Shown: positions 20,415 through 30,127, numbered from the stretch's first letter. The stretch is 64,000 nucleotides of DNA from Bryobacterales bacterium (GCA_020854055.1 JADZGD010000144.1:1-64000); one strand, 5' to 3'. Notes: generated by a model from the letters alone, not told the origin. A program made the numbers and translations.

Positions 20415-22040
20415 TTAGCGGCTTTCGGCCGCGCGTTCCATGGCCATTTGCCGCTGCTCGCGCTGCCATTGCAGACGGCCCAGGTATTCCTGCCGTAATG
20501 TGGCGAGCGCTGCCCAATAGTAGCCGCCAACGAACAGCAACAGGAATGGAATGGCCAGGAAATTGTACGTGTCGATGGCGAACACCACCATAAACACGAA
20601 GTAGCTGCCCACCGCCAGTTCGATGAACGGCAGCCAGCCGCTGCGCCGCCGGTACCTGGCGTTGCCTAATTGCACCTTCTGTCCGCCGATGGCGTACTTG
20701 GGCGTTCGCACGAAGCCGCTCTCAATGCCGAACAGCGCTTCAAGCACCGCTTTGCTGTTGCTCACCGTCAGTGCCACGCCACAGGCAATCAGCGCCGGCA
20801 GCAGCAAAATCGACCGCTTCCACGTCTTCGGGTACAGTTCCCGATTGGCAATGACGTAAAACGCCGAGATGGACCAGAACGACGCTACGATCAATGGCAG
20901 ATCGAGGAACAGCATCTGCTTCCAGCCCATGTAGAAGCGCACGATCATCACGGGCAGCATCAGCGCGGACAGCACCAGCATCAGCGGGTAGGAGATGTTG
21001 GGCGTCAGGTGAGCGATCGCTTCCAATTTCAGCCGCCAGGGCAGGTCGGCCCTTAGAATCGACGGCAGCAGTTTGCGCGCAACCTGCGTCAAGCCCTTCG
21101 CCCACCGCGACTGCTGCACCTGGAAGCCGTGCATTTGCACTGGCAACTCCGAAGGGCAGTCTACTTGTGGAACGTAGACAAACTTCCAGCCCTTCAGTTG
21201 GGCTCGGTAGCTGAGGTCGGAATCCTCGGTCAGCGTGTCGTGTTGCCATCCGCCGGCGTTCTCGATCATTTCGCGCCGCAGGATGCCGCCTGTCCCATTG
21301 AAGTTGAAAAACAGGCCTCGTCCGAACCGCGCCCCGTGCTCCAGCACGAAGTGCCCATCGAGGAGCATCGCCTGCACTTCGGTCAGGATGTTGTACTCGC
21401 GGTTAAGATAGCTCCAGCGCGTCTGGACCATGCCCACTTTCGGGTCGGCGAAATGGTGAATGGTCCGCGTCAGGAAGTCGGCGGGGGGCACGAAATCGGC
21501 ATCGAAGATCGCGACAAACTCACCCGTGGCCGTCTTCAGCCCTTCCTGGAGCGCACCGGCCTTGAATCCATGGCGGTTGGCGCGGTGATGGTATTCGATC
21601 GGGTTGCCCAGCGCGCGATAGCGTTCCACCAGGGCTTCGGTGAACGAGTGGGTGTCGTCGGTGGAGTCGTCCAGAACCTGGATCTGCAAACGATCCTTGG
21701 GATACTCCATCCGGCAGATCTCTTCCACCAACCGCTCCACCACGTAGCGTTCGTTATAGAGTGGAAGCTGGATAGTCACTGCTGGCAATTCGGCGAACCG
21801 CTGCTCCGGCGCATGATTCAGCTTCTTGCGGTACTTCAGGTAAGTCCGGATCGTCTCGAAGCGGTGCAAGCCGTAGAAAGAAAGGATGATCAGAATCCCG
21901 AAGTAGGGAATCAGCAGCGACCAGTCAAACAACGCAAGCTGATGGATACCGTCGAACGAGTCGTCGAAAAGGCCGCGTTTGAGCTGATCAAGTGGAGAAA
22001 CTGCAATTAGAATGGCAAGGGCGTTGATGGCTGACACCAT
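20415..22040 (-). CDS. Cellulose-synthase-like glycosyltransferase family 2
   Basis: A 541-residue inner-membrane processive-type GT2. N-terminal hydrophobic segments (~30-60) precede the catalytic domain, which carries VTIQLPLYNE, VLDDSTDDT, IFDADFVPP (DxD), TEDSDLSYR and QQSRWAKGLTQ (QxxRW). Four or five membrane helices follow. The D, DxD, ED and QxxRW set is that of cellulose synthase, mannan synthase and related polymerases. No bcs partner genes are adjacent, so the product may be an exopolysaccharide or a glycolipid. It converges with the DASS gene with only 9 bases between them. Confidence 0.92.
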   Translation of the reverse strand: MVSAINALAILIAVSPLDQLKRGLFDDSFDGIHQLALFDWSLLIPYFGILIILSFYGLHRFETIRTYLKYRKKLNHAPEQRFAELPAVTIQLPLYNERYVVERLVEEICRMEYPKDRLQIQVLDDSTDDTHSFTEALVERYRALGNPIEYHHRANRHGFKAGALQEGLKTATGEFVAIFDADFVPPADFLTRTIHHFADPKVGMVQTRWSYLNREYNILTEVQAMLLDGHFVLEHGARFGRGLFFNFNGTGGILRREMIENAGGWQHDTLTEDSDLSYRAQLKGWKFVYVPQVDCPSELPVQMHGFQVQQSRWAKGLTQVARKLLPSILRADLPWRLKLEAIAHLTPNISYPLMLVLSALMLPVMIVRFYMGWKQMLFLDLPLIVASFWSISAFYVIANRELYPKTWKRSILLLPALIACGVALTVSNSKAVLEALFGIESGFVRTPKYAIGGQKVQLGNARYRRRSGWLPFIELAVGSYFVFMVVFAIDTYNFLAIPFLLLFVGGYYWAALATLRQEYLGRLQWQREQRQMAMERAAESR

Positions 22041-22129
22041 GGAAATTCTCTACTGGACCGCATGATGGGTCCGAAATTCCTTCGGCAATCTGCCGATACT
22101 ACTACCCGGCATTCGATCTGGCACTAGCA

Positions 22130-22921
22130 ATGCTAACCGAAAACCTGTTGCCACGCACAATATTTCTTCCCTGTCGCCGAAATCCAGTAACCCAGCGTTG
22201 CGCCTACTTCGCAACTCCTTTATTCTACATGATCTTCTGTCTGATGGGCGAAGCCGGCGCCACGGCTGCCGCGCCGCAACTGGTCTGGCAGGGCGATGTG
22301 GACCAGGTGGTGGTCCTCTCCATTCAGGCGAAGCGGCTGAAAGTGGAGGTCCGTTCCGGCGCGCCGATCCTTAACCCATCCTTCCATTTCGCGGCTCCGC
22401 TTCCCGACAGCCGGCAGCCGGTGAGGTTGGAGGTTATCGAGGGCCGTGGTCATGTCGAAATCCTTCAACGCCCCACGCTGGAAAACGACTATCGTCTTTC
22501 CATACGCATTGAAGATCCGCAGGACGGCATAGGCCACTATTCGCTGGCGATTTACTGGGATACCGGGCACGCCTCGTTCCATGGATTTGAAAGCCCCGGC
22601 CGTGGCCGGACGCCCGATCCCTCGCGGGACGCCGTCCGCCGCGGGCTGCGGTGGAGCGCCCGGGTTCACGGCACCGTGCTGGTGACCGTTGAAGGATCGC
22701 GCGCGGCCGTCGAGCCAGCCACCGGCGCCGATCATGTTCGCGCCCGGTTCGATCGCCCTCTCACGCCGCAACCGGACCGCGCCGTCTCGATTGAAAAGCG
22801 CCACGGACGCGGAGAGGTCCGCGTGCTGGCGTATCCAACCCGCGCTAACAATTACCGTTTGGTGTTCGAGGTTGCCGACCCCGGCGCCGGCGACTCCTAT
22901 GTAGTGGACGTCCTCTGGTAG
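22130..22921 (+). CDS. Exported protein with an internally duplicated domain, function unknown
   Basis: A 263-residue protein with a hydrophobic export signal near residues 30-50. The mature part contains two similar ~90-residue units. Unit 1 (~52-144) begins VWQGDVDQVVVLSIQAKRL and ends GIGHYSLAIYWD. Unit 2 (~175-263) begins RWSARVHGTVLVTVEGSRA and ends GDSYVVDVLW. Each has in its second half GRGxVxxLxxPTxxNxYRLxxxxxDP, so the duplication is clear. I recognise no named family; the beta-strand pattern suggests an Ig-like or carbohydrate-binding fold. The true start could be downstream, at 22229. Confidence 0.75.
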   Translation: MLTENLLPRTIFLPCRRNPVTQRCAYFATPLFYMIFCLMGEAGATAAAPQLVWQGDVDQVVVLSIQAKRLKVEVRSGAPILNPSFHFAAPLPDSRQPVRLEVIEGRGHVEILQRPTLENDYRLSIRIEDPQDGIGHYSLAIYWDTGHASFHGFESPGRGRTPDPSRDAVRRGLRWSARVHGTVLVTVEGSRAAVEPATGADHVRARFDRPLTPQPDRAVSIEKRHGRGEVRVLAYPTRANNYRLVFEVADPGAGDSYVVDVLW

Positions 22922-22933
22922 CTGGCGGCCGGT

Positions 22934-24055
22934 TCACCGCACAACATGCTCCAGCGCCTCGACGAAGAAGTACTCACCCCACATCACCGACTCGCTCACG
23001 CCCAGGTTCTTGTGCAGGTGATAGACCCCGCCCTTGAGAATGCCTTCCCAATCCGGGTCGTTCCGCGCCACGTGGTTCTCGCACAGGGACCGCAGAATGT
23101 GCATCGCCGTCGACCAGTAAAAATGGCCCTTAATCGGATCGCTCAACAGGCGCGACAATCGCAGCATTCCGGAAGCGGCAATCGCGGCTGCCGAGGTATC
23201 CACCAACTTCCGGCTTTCGGGCGGCGCATTGTAATCCCATGGTGGAACGCCGTCAGCGGGAGTGTTGGCGATGTAGTAGTCGGCACAGGACTCGGCTGTC
23301 ACCAGGAATCGCGGATCGCGGCTGTATTCGTAAGAGATACTGAAACCGTAAAGCGCCCAGGCCAGCCCCCGCGACCAGCAGGAATCACCGCGGTACCCCT
23401 GGTGCGTTGTCTGCCGCAGGAACTCTCCGCTCGCCAGGTCGAACAGCCCCTCGTGGGCGGTGGAGCCATCGCCGCGCACCAGGTACTTACGGGTGGTCAG
23501 GCAATGGCGCAGCGCAATCTCCCGCAATCCTCTGTCGCCGGTCTCCCGGGCGGCATAAAAGACCATTCCGACATTCATCATGATGTCGATGAACAGTGAG
23601 TTCTCTCCCACGAACGAGCGCAGGTACCCGCCCGGCTCACGGAATCGCAGCGCCATGGTCTGTCCGGCTTCGATCAATATCTGGTTCAGCTCGGGGCTGC
23701 GGGTCTTCAGATACCAGCGGTAGCAGGCCGACAGGAAGAGGAATCCGAGGTCGTGAACCTCGCGATCGAACCGGCGCGGCTCCAGTGGTTTGGTGTACTC
23801 GATGGCTTTGTTTAGCCAGAAGCTCGCCTCTTCGCTGCCGGGCGCGGCACGCCGTTCAAAAATCCAGAGCAGGCCGGGAAGGAATCCGTCGCACCAGTGT
23901 GTCCAGGCAGGACCTTCGTGGCTCCACCGCCCTTGCTCGGTGTACATCGGGTAGAGGCCGGGGTGAGTTTCGATCAGCCGTCTTGTTTGCGCCGCGGCGA
24001 ACAGTAGCGTCTCTTCAAACAGTCTCCGGTCGGTGTGCGGCTCAAATCGAATCAA
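22934..24055 (-). CDS. Glycoside hydrolase family 88 (unsaturated glucuronyl hydrolase-like)
   Basis: A 373-residue (alpha/alpha)6-barrel enzyme. Motifs include WTHWCDGFLPGLLWIF, VHDLGFLFLSACY (with the catalytic aspartate), SLFIDIMMNVGMVFYA (second aspartate), GYRGDSCWSRGLAWALYG and DTSAAAIAASGMLRL. GH88 enzymes remove unsaturated uronic acids produced by polysaccharide lyases. There is no signal peptide, so it should act in the cytoplasm on imported oligosaccharides. The start is TTG at 24055 with a strong AGGAGG 5 bases upstream. It lies downstream of the transglutaminase-like gene on the same strand. Confidence 0.9.
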   Translation of the reverse strand: MIRFEPHTDRRLFEETLLFAAAQTRRLIETHPGLYPMYTEQGRWSHEGPAWTHWCDGFLPGLLWIFERRAAPGSEEASFWLNKAIEYTKPLEPRRFDREVHDLGFLFLSACYRWYLKTRSPELNQILIEAGQTMALRFREPGGYLRSFVGENSLFIDIMMNVGMVFYAARETGDRGLREIALRHCLTTRKYLVRGDGSTAHEGLFDLASGEFLRQTTHQGYRGDSCWSRGLAWALYGFSISYEYSRDPRFLVTAESCADYYIANTPADGVPPWDYNAPPESRKLVDTSAAAIAASGMLRLSRLLSDPIKGHFYWSTAMHILRSLCENHVARNDPDWEGILKGGVYHLHKNLGVSESVMWGEYFFVEALEHVVR

Positions 24056-24151
24056 GGTTCCTCCTGGTCTTGGCAGTCGCTCGTCAGCCCGCGCTGCTAA
24101 GTCTTAAGGATAGAAAATTGAGGGTCTGCCGTGCAGCACCCGTTTACCCGT

Positions 24152-26245
24152 TTACTCGCGGGGGCACTCCATTGTCAATGAGACGTTCTCGATTGGCCCG
24201 GATCCCGTCTCCACGGTGTAGCTGCGCCCGGCGGCGCCGAACACCTCGCTGTGCTGCTTGACCACCCCATTCTGTTTCCATTCATGCCGCACAATCAATT
24301 TCCCGGACGGCGGCTTAGGCGCCGTCAGTGCCGCGAAGCGGATCGAGTCCAGGCCCATGTTCCGGACCTGGTAACGAAGGTAGACGTGCCGTGACCCGGC
24401 CGGCAGGGAACGAACAGTCCGATCTACTTCGGGCCACCGCAACAGCCGGCCGATCTGCTCTGTTCCGCGCCAGTTCACCTCCTCCGAATAACTCCACAAG
24501 CCTTGGTAGGGGCCCTCGGGCGAGGTAGCGAAGGCAAGCGACGCCACTCTGGGGCCATCGGCCGAGTACGCGGTTTTCCGTACCTCGGCGGTGTATTTGT
24601 CGGGGGCCAGGTGATCGCGGATATCCAGAAATTGTCCGCCCGCCTGAATGCCGGTCAACGGAGTTTCATCCGGGACCTTGACGTCGAATACCACTTCTCC
24701 AGTCTCCCCGCTGTCCGGCACCAGGAACCCCTGCCCGGCCTCGGCAAGGTAGCGAATGTTGCGGGCATGGAGAGCCACGGCATCAAAGTCGCGGGCGTTC
24801 ACCGCGGTTTCCCGCCGTAGCTCGTCCGGATTGGTCGAATACATCAGTTGATTCGCTCCGGCTTCAAGCGCCGGTAGCGTGCGCGGGTTGTACTGGAAGC
24901 GCGAGACGATGCGCAGGCCGTTGACGCTCGGCGGCGTCAGGCCGCTGTTGTCGGTGAGCGTAATACGAAGCAGATAGCCGTATGTTCCGCTCACCGCCGT
25001 CCGAGTACCGGAAACCGATCGGTCCAGCACCGCTGCCGCCAGGCGCGCCTCGCCGTGGTGCGGTCCGCGAACGCGGCCTGCTTCTACCCAATGGCGGCCG
25101 TTGTCGGTGGAGGTTTCGAGCAGAATCGAATCGTCGCCGCTGCCGGCAAAGGCGTTCATGGCGAACTCCGCGTTAATCAGCACCCAGGGGCAGCTTACTT
25201 CGAACACCGCTGCTGCCGGCCGTTCCCGATCTTCTGCCTGGAGCCTGCCGCCGCCTTCGCGGCCGATCTGCAAGTTCTGGTTGAAACCTTCCGCAAATAC
25301 CGGGTAGAAGGACTCCAAATTCCCTAAAGCCGGAGCATATTCCATCCGTCCGGTTCCCCACATCCGGTTGTCACGCTGGCTGCGCGGGCCGTCCCTGGTG
25401 AATATGCGATAGCGCGCCACTTCCCGCGGCCGCTCCTTCCACCGGTCGCCGTCGGACTTAAAGGGCAGGTAGAAAAGTTCCTTCGCTTCCGGCTGGTAAT
25501 ACCGTACGATCTTTTCTCCGGGACGCAGCACGAACGACGGGACATGGAAATCGGTAAACCGGCTGTCGGGGAAGAGCCAGTTGTCTTCGACAGTTGAAAA
25601 AAGCTCCGCCAAACCCCCGATCGCACGATCGTGCAGGTCGGCCGGATACCACGGGTTGTCAACTACTCCCGGCTTGGTTTCGGTGGGCGACTTCAATTTC
25701 CGCAGCATAATCCCTGGATCTTTCTCCAATTGCCGTACCGAGGCCACCGGCGCGCCGCGAAACCCGTTGTCGGTCACAGGTGTGTAGCCCAGCATGTCGG
25801 AATCGTAGTAGTGGTAGGCGCCGTCGTAGAACACTTCGGTGACGGTGTGGCCGGTGAGAAACCAGACTCTGGCCGGCAGGCCGGCCGCTTCAAACACTCC
25901 CTGAAGGAGCGGGGCAATCTGGTAGCACAGGCCAAACCCATATGAATTCAACAGTTTGCCGGCGTCCAGCACCTCCCCGCCGGGCTCTTCATAGGCCCAC
26001 CAGGCGATGTGATACCAGAATCCTGGTGGCACATACCGGCCATCAGTCAGAAAGAAACGCCAGATCGCTTCGGCTTTCTCGCGTGGCGTTTGGGCATTGG
26101 CCCGCGCACAAATCGAAGCCGCCAATGTTGGCAGGCTGCTGCTGTCGATCCCGCCCGGACGCGTGATCCGGGGAAAGTTAATCTGCCCCGGAAGCATTCC
26201 GGCGGTAACTGCAACTAACACTAAAATCGAAAGATATCGTCTCAT
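24152..26245 (-). CDS. Exported transglutaminase-like protein, large
   Basis: A ~697-residue protein with signal peptide MRRYLSILVLVAVTAGMLPGQ. Residues ~40-180 resemble a transglutaminase/protease core. Cysteine is in GFGLCYQIAPLLQ, histidine in LTGHTVTEVF and aspartate in YHYYDSDMLGY, giving a plausible Cys-His-Asp triad. The remaining ~500 residues are beta-rich with no named domain recognised. Function is unknown; such proteins in Acidobacteria often sit beside glycan-degrading genes, as here with GH88. ATG 26245 was chosen because it begins the signal peptide; GTG 26275 is an alternative. Confidence 0.75.
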   Translation of the reverse strand: MRRYLSILVLVAVTAGMLPGQINFPRITRPGGIDSSSLPTLAASICARANAQTPREKAEAIWRFFLTDGRYVPPGFWYHIAWWAYEEPGGEVLDAGKLLNSYGFGLCYQIAPLLQGVFEAAGLPARVWFLTGHTVTEVFYDGAYHYYDSDMLGYTPVTDNGFRGAPVASVRQLEKDPGIMLRKLKSPTETKPGVVDNPWYPADLHDRAIGGLAELFSTVEDNWLFPDSRFTDFHVPSFVLRPGEKIVRYYQPEAKELFYLPFKSDGDRWKERPREVARYRIFTRDGPRSQRDNRMWGTGRMEYAPALGNLESFYPVFAEGFNQNLQIGREGGGRLQAEDRERPAAAVFEVSCPWVLINAEFAMNAFAGSGDDSILLETSTDNGRHWVEAGRVRGPHHGEARLAAAVLDRSVSGTRTAVSGTYGYLLRITLTDNSGLTPPSVNGLRIVSRFQYNPRTLPALEAGANQLMYSTNPDELRRETAVNARDFDAVALHARNIRYLAEAGQGFLVPDSGETGEVVFDVKVPDETPLTGIQAGGQFLDIRDHLAPDKYTAEVRKTAYSADGPRVASLAFATSPEGPYQGLWSYSEEVNWRGTEQIGRLLRWPEVDRTVRSLPAGSRHVYLRYQVRNMGLDSIRFAALTAPKPPSGKLIVRHEWKQNGVVKQHSEVFGAAGRSYTVETGSGPIENVSLTMECPRE

Positions 26246-26384
26246 TGGAGTCGGTTTCGTAGAGCGTCTCACCACCTGCCATCATGGCCGATATGGCCGG
26301 TGACTAAGAATCCTGTTGCTTCCTTTGTGAAATCAGTCAAAATGAGAAGTTACTTGTGAGTTGCAATAAAGTCAAGGAGGCAAC

Positions 26385-27755
26385 TTGCCTGAGGCTGCAA
26401 CCTCCCGTCCAGGACAATCCGGCAGATTACGGCGCGTCCTCACCCGGCGTGACCTCATCCTCTATGGTCTCGTAATTCTGACGCCGACGGCGCCGTATCC
26501 CGTCTTCGGGATTATCCAGCAGGAATCGCGCGGGCATGCGACCCTCACCTACCTGGTGGCCATGGTGGCGATGTTGTTCACCGCCATGAGTTATGGCAAG
26601 ATGGCCGCGGCCTTCCCGTCAGCCGGATCAACCTATACATACGCGCAGCGGTCGCTGAACGAATACGTCGGCTTCCTGGCCGGCTGGGGGATGATTCTCG
26701 ATTATTTTCTCATTCCGCTGCTCAGTGTGATCTATGCCTCGCTTACCGCGCAACGCCTGCTGCCCTCCGTGCCCTATGTGGTTTGGGTGATCCTCTTCAC
26801 CACCGGCATGACGGCGGTAAATATCCGTGGCATCAAGGTTACGGCGCGCGCCAGCAGTATTCTGATGGCGGTAATGACGGTGATCGCCATACTGTTTATC
26901 GGCGTGGCAGCCCGCTGGGTGGCAGCACACGCGGGGCTGGGCGGTTTGTTCCAATTGCAGGGAATCTACCGCCCGGAAACCTTCGCCCTGCGGCCGCTGA
27001 TGCTGGGCGCGGCCATCGCCACGCTTTCCTACATCGGGTTCGACGCCATTTCCACGCTGGCGGAAGATACCGTCGATCCGGAGCACACCATCGGTTCGGC
27101 CACGGTGATCTGTTGCATTCTGCAAACCGTCATCTGCGTGGTAACGGTCTACCTGGCAACCTTGGTGTGGCCCGATTACCGTACGCTGCCCAATGCCGAG
27201 ACGGCGATTCTGGACGTTGGCGGACGCATCGGCGGCGCGTGGCTGCTGGGGCTGATCTCGCTGGTTCTGCTGGTAGCGGGCGTGGCCAGCGCGCTCACCG
27301 GGCAGGCGGGAGCCTCCCGGCTGCTGCTCGGCATGGGCCGCGATGGCGTTCTTTCGAAGAAGTTGTTCGCTTATGTTCATCCCAAGTACGCCACTCCTAC
27401 CCGCAGCATTTATCTGATGGGTGCCTTCGCCATGCTCGGCGGCATCTTCATGCACTTCCAGATGGCGGTGGAGTTGTTGAATTTCGGCGCGTTCGTCGGC
27501 TTCATCCTGGTGAACCTCAGCGTAATCCGTCACTATTTTCTCCGTCTTGGGCGCCGGTCGGGCATGGACGTGGTCCGGCATCTGATTGCTCCGCTGCTCG
27601 GAGCCATTGTCTGCGCCTATGTGTGGATGAGTCTCAGCAACAATGCCAAGCTGGTCGGATTTCTCTGGCTCGCGATTGGCCTTTTCTATCTCGGAATCCT
27701 CACCCGGGGATTCAAAATCCATCCCAAGCCGTTTACCTTTGAGCAGGAAGCATGA
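26385..27755 (+). CDS. APC-superfamily amino acid/polyamine permease
   Basis: A 456-residue integral membrane protein with about 12 hydrophobic helices. N-terminal sequence LVILTPTAPYPVFGII and SYGKMAAAFPSAGSTYTYAQ (the conserved second-helix region) place it in the APC family, close to the PuuP/YhdG-type permeases. IGFDAISTLAEDTVDPEHT is the helix-6 region. It is an inner-membrane importer, but the substrate cannot be assigned. The start is TTG at 26385, with a perfect AAGGAGG 5 bases upstream. It overlaps the M20 peptidase gene by 4 bases, so the pair may take up and cleave an amino-acid conjugate. Confidence 0.9.
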   Translation: MPEAATSRPGQSGRLRRVLTRRDLILYGLVILTPTAPYPVFGIIQQESRGHATLTYLVAMVAMLFTAMSYGKMAAAFPSAGSTYTYAQRSLNEYVGFLAGWGMILDYFLIPLLSVIYASLTAQRLLPSVPYVVWVILFTTGMTAVNIRGIKVTARASSILMAVMTVIAILFIGVAARWVAAHAGLGGLFQLQGIYRPETFALRPLMLGAAIATLSYIGFDAISTLAEDTVDPEHTIGSATVICCILQTVICVVTVYLATLVWPDYRTLPNAETAILDVGGRIGGAWLLGLISLVLLVAGVASALTGQAGASRLLLGMGRDGVLSKKLFAYVHPKYATPTRSIYLMGAFAMLGGIFMHFQMAVELLNFGAFVGFILVNLSVIRHYFLRLGRRSGMDVVRHLIAPLLGAIVCAYVWMSLSNNAKLVGFLWLAIGLFYLGILTRGFKIHPKPFTFEQEA

Positions 27756-29056
27756 CCAAACTCGAAGCAAAGTTGAATTCCTTTGTCGAGCGGCACTCCT
27801 CACGCCTTGTCGAGTTGGTGCGGGAACTGGTCCGCCGGCCCTCGGAGAACAGAGCGCCGCACGGCTCTGAACAACTCTGCCAGCAGTATGTCGCGGGCGT
27901 TCTCGCCGCAGCGGGCCTCACACCCGATGTGTACGAACTCTCCCAGGTTGAAGGGCTTGAAAAACATCCACTCTACTTCCCCGGGCGCGCCTATGCCGGG
28001 CGCCCCAATGTGGCCGCCCGCCGCGTCGGCCGGGGAGGCGGACGGTCGCTGATTCTGTCCGGCCACATCGATACGGTTCCGGCCGGCACCCAGCCTTGGA
28101 TGCGAGATCCTTTTGGCGGCGTCATCGAAGGAGACCGGCTCTACGGGCGTGGGTCCAACGACATGAAGTGCGGCGATGCCACGAATCTGTTTGTAGCCGA
28201 GGCGCTTAGCGAACTGGGCATTGAGCTTCAAGGCGATCTCATCGTTGAGTCGGTTATCGACGAAGAGTTCGGCGGAGTTAACGGCACGCTCGCCGGGCGC
28301 GTGCGGGGTTACCTTGCCGACGCGGCGATCATCTCCGAGCCATCGTTTCTCCGCGTCTGCCCCGCGCAGCGCGGAGGCCGCACCGTACACATTACCTTGC
28401 GTTCAACCGGCCGGGGAATTCTTGATGAAGATGGGCATGCCGGTGGCGTGGAAGCATCACTGGCCCATCTGCTCGCCTGGGTGCCGGAGTTCGCCCGCCG
28501 CCGGCGCGCCGCCGCGCCCGCACACCCCAGTTATGCCGCCTCCACCGATCCGGTTCCGGTGTCCGTGCTGAAGATCTCCACCGGTCCGTGGGGAACCGGA
28601 GAGCCGATGATCGCTCCGTGGGAGTGCCGCGTTGAGATATTCTGGCAATCCATGCCAGGCGAGACGCCGGCCGATCTCGATCGCCAGTTCGAACAATGGT
28701 TCGACGATATGCGCGCCGCCCGTCCGGAACTGTTTCGTACCGATCCGCTGCTGGCGTTCCCCATCCGCGCCCTGCCGGGCTCGGCGATCGATCACTCCAC
28801 GCCACTGGTCCAAACTCTGGCTGAAACGGCCACGCGGGTGCTGGGAAAGCCTCCTGTCATCGCCGGAATTGAAGGGCCGTGCGACATGTACGTTTTTCAG
28901 CAGTATTTTGGTATTCCTGCCGTGTTGTGGGGAGCGCGGGGCGGCAATACCCATGCCGCCGACGAATATCTGGAGATTCCCTCGGTTATCGATGCGGCGC
29001 GGGTGCTGCTGACTTTTGTCTGCGATTGGTGCGGGGTAGCGTCCATCCGAGCTTAA
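27752..29056 (+). CDS. M20-family metallopeptidase (ArgE/DapE-like)
   Basis: A 434-residue zinc-dependent hydrolase of the ArgE/DapE/ACY1/CPG2 family. Metal and catalytic motifs are LSGHIDTVPAG (H and catalytic D), GRGSNDMKCG (bridging D) and VIDEEFGG (EE), with GGNTHAADEYLEIPS supplying the C-terminal histidine. The family hydrolyses N-acyl amino acids or small peptides in the cytoplasm. It is translationally coupled to the upstream permease (ATGA), so the likely substrate is what that permease imports. Deacetylation in arginine or lysine biosynthesis is an alternative but has no neighbours to support it. Confidence 0.92.
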   Translation: MTKLEAKLNSFVERHSSRLVELVRELVRRPSENRAPHGSEQLCQQYVAGVLAAAGLTPDVYELSQVEGLEKHPLYFPGRAYAGRPNVAARRVGRGGGRSLILSGHIDTVPAGTQPWMRDPFGGVIEGDRLYGRGSNDMKCGDATNLFVAEALSELGIELQGDLIVESVIDEEFGGVNGTLAGRVRGYLADAAIISEPSFLRVCPAQRGGRTVHITLRSTGRGILDEDGHAGGVEASLAHLLAWVPEFARRRRAAAPAHPSYAASTDPVPVSVLKISTGPWGTGEPMIAPWECRVEIFWQSMPGETPADLDRQFEQWFDDMRAARPELFRTDPLLAFPIRALPGSAIDHSTPLVQTLAETATRVLGKPPVIAGIEGPCDMYVFQQYFGIPAVLWGARGGNTHAADEYLEIPSVIDAARVLLTFVCDWCGVASIRA

Positions 29057-29161
29057 GCCGCCATCACGCAGATCCGCCGCCGGCGGCTCCGGCGCGCAGC
29101 GAACCGCGTGCAATCGCGGGAAAAGCGTATTCTTGAACAGGAGACTTCGGAATCAAGCCAC

Positions 29162-29572
29162 ATGGAACGACATTTGCACTCGGCCGCCAAACTCATGCTC
29201 GTGCTGGCGGCGGTGAATGTGGTTCTCGGCGCGGCGGCTTGTTATTTTCTGCACACCACCCGGGTTGTAGATTTTTCACGCAATTCGAACGAATTTTTTC
29301 GGTCCACGCCGCTATACGGCATCCTTGCGCTGGCGACGCTGATTTACGGACTGGTCCTGGCCGGTCCACTGTTGGTAGCCGGCCTGGCCTTGATCCGCTT
29401 GACGCCGTGGGCGCAGGGGGCCGCCACGCTGGTAGCCACATTCGCCCTGCTGCTGTTTCCCCTTGGAACGCTGGTAGGCGGATATGCCCTGTGGGTTCTG
29501 ATGGCCGACGAAACCTCGCTGTTGTTCGACTACCGCGCGAAATCCGATCGCAATATCCTCAGGAGCCGCTGA
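29162..29572 (+). CDS. Small three-helix membrane protein, function unknown
   Basis: A 136-residue protein with three clear hydrophobic segments: LMLVLAAVNVVLGAAACYFL, ILALATLIYGLVLAGPLLVAG and AATLVATFALLLFPLGTLVG. No named family is recognised. A GTG at 29108 would add 18 polar residues; ATG 29162 begins just before the first helix. The 3' end overlaps the convergent PilZ-like gene by 43 bases. Confidence 0.6.
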   Translation: MERHLHSAAKLMLVLAAVNVVLGAAACYFLHTTRVVDFSRNSNEFFRSTPLYGILALATLIYGLVLAGPLLVAGLALIRLTPWAQGAATLVATFALLLFPLGTLVGGYALWVLMADETSLLFDYRAKSDRNILRSR

Positions 29573-29982
29573 AGATCATCGGCGCATAACTCGGGCATCG
29601 GTTCGCGCTCTTTCGCCCCGGCGGCCGCTTCTCCGGGCGCAGCCAGCGATTGAGGGTCGAACAGGTGCGCGGGATGGTAGCGCGATTGCTCCCACTCGCA
29701 GCCGGGTTGGAACTGCACGCCCATCAGGTAGCTGCCCGCAAAGGCCGTCAAATAGCGAATGCTTCCCAGGAAGTGGCCGCGGCCGGTGTCGATTCGGACC
29801 TCCGATTCCGGAGCGATCGCCATTTCCATCGCCAGGCAGGCCCCACGATGCGAAACGTCTTCCAGGTTGGCAACCGACTCGTGCCGGCCTCCGTGCTCGT
29901 CCAACCAGTGGACAGTAACCAGATCCGCACAAAGCAGGCGCGGCTCCTTCCGGCGATCTACATTAACCGGCTTCGTCGTCAT
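29530..29982 (-). CDS. PilZ-like domain protein
   Basis: A ~150-residue protein. RRKEPRLLCADLVTVHW resembles the arginine-bearing start of a PilZ domain, LEDVSHRGACLAME fits the D/NxSxxG motif, and a beta barrel continues to LMGVQFQPGCEW. PilZ domains bind cyclic di-GMP, though some lack one of the binding motifs; here the first arginine motif looks partly intact (RRKEPR). The C-terminal ~50 residues are a helical tail. ATG 29982 has GGTGGAG 6 bases upstream and is preferred over 30009. It overlaps the neighbouring membrane-protein gene tail to tail. Confidence 0.65.
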   Translation of the reverse strand: MTTKPVNVDRRKEPRLLCADLVTVHWLDEHGGRHESVANLEDVSHRGACLAMEMAIAPESEVRIDTGRGHFLGSIRYLTAFAGSYLMGVQFQPGCEWEQSRYHPAHLFDPQSLAAPGEAAAGAKEREPMPELCADDLQRLLRILRSDFAR

Positions 29983-30127
29983 GTCGTGCTCCACCGCGAA
30001 TGCGGGCATCCGCTGGCCCTTCCTCTAAGTATTCCTTATCGGCACACTAAGGCAAGAACTTTATAGGAATACGACGAAATTTTTTGTGGTCACCCGATAC
30101 CCACTGCGGCGGGGGAGCGCCCGGTGG

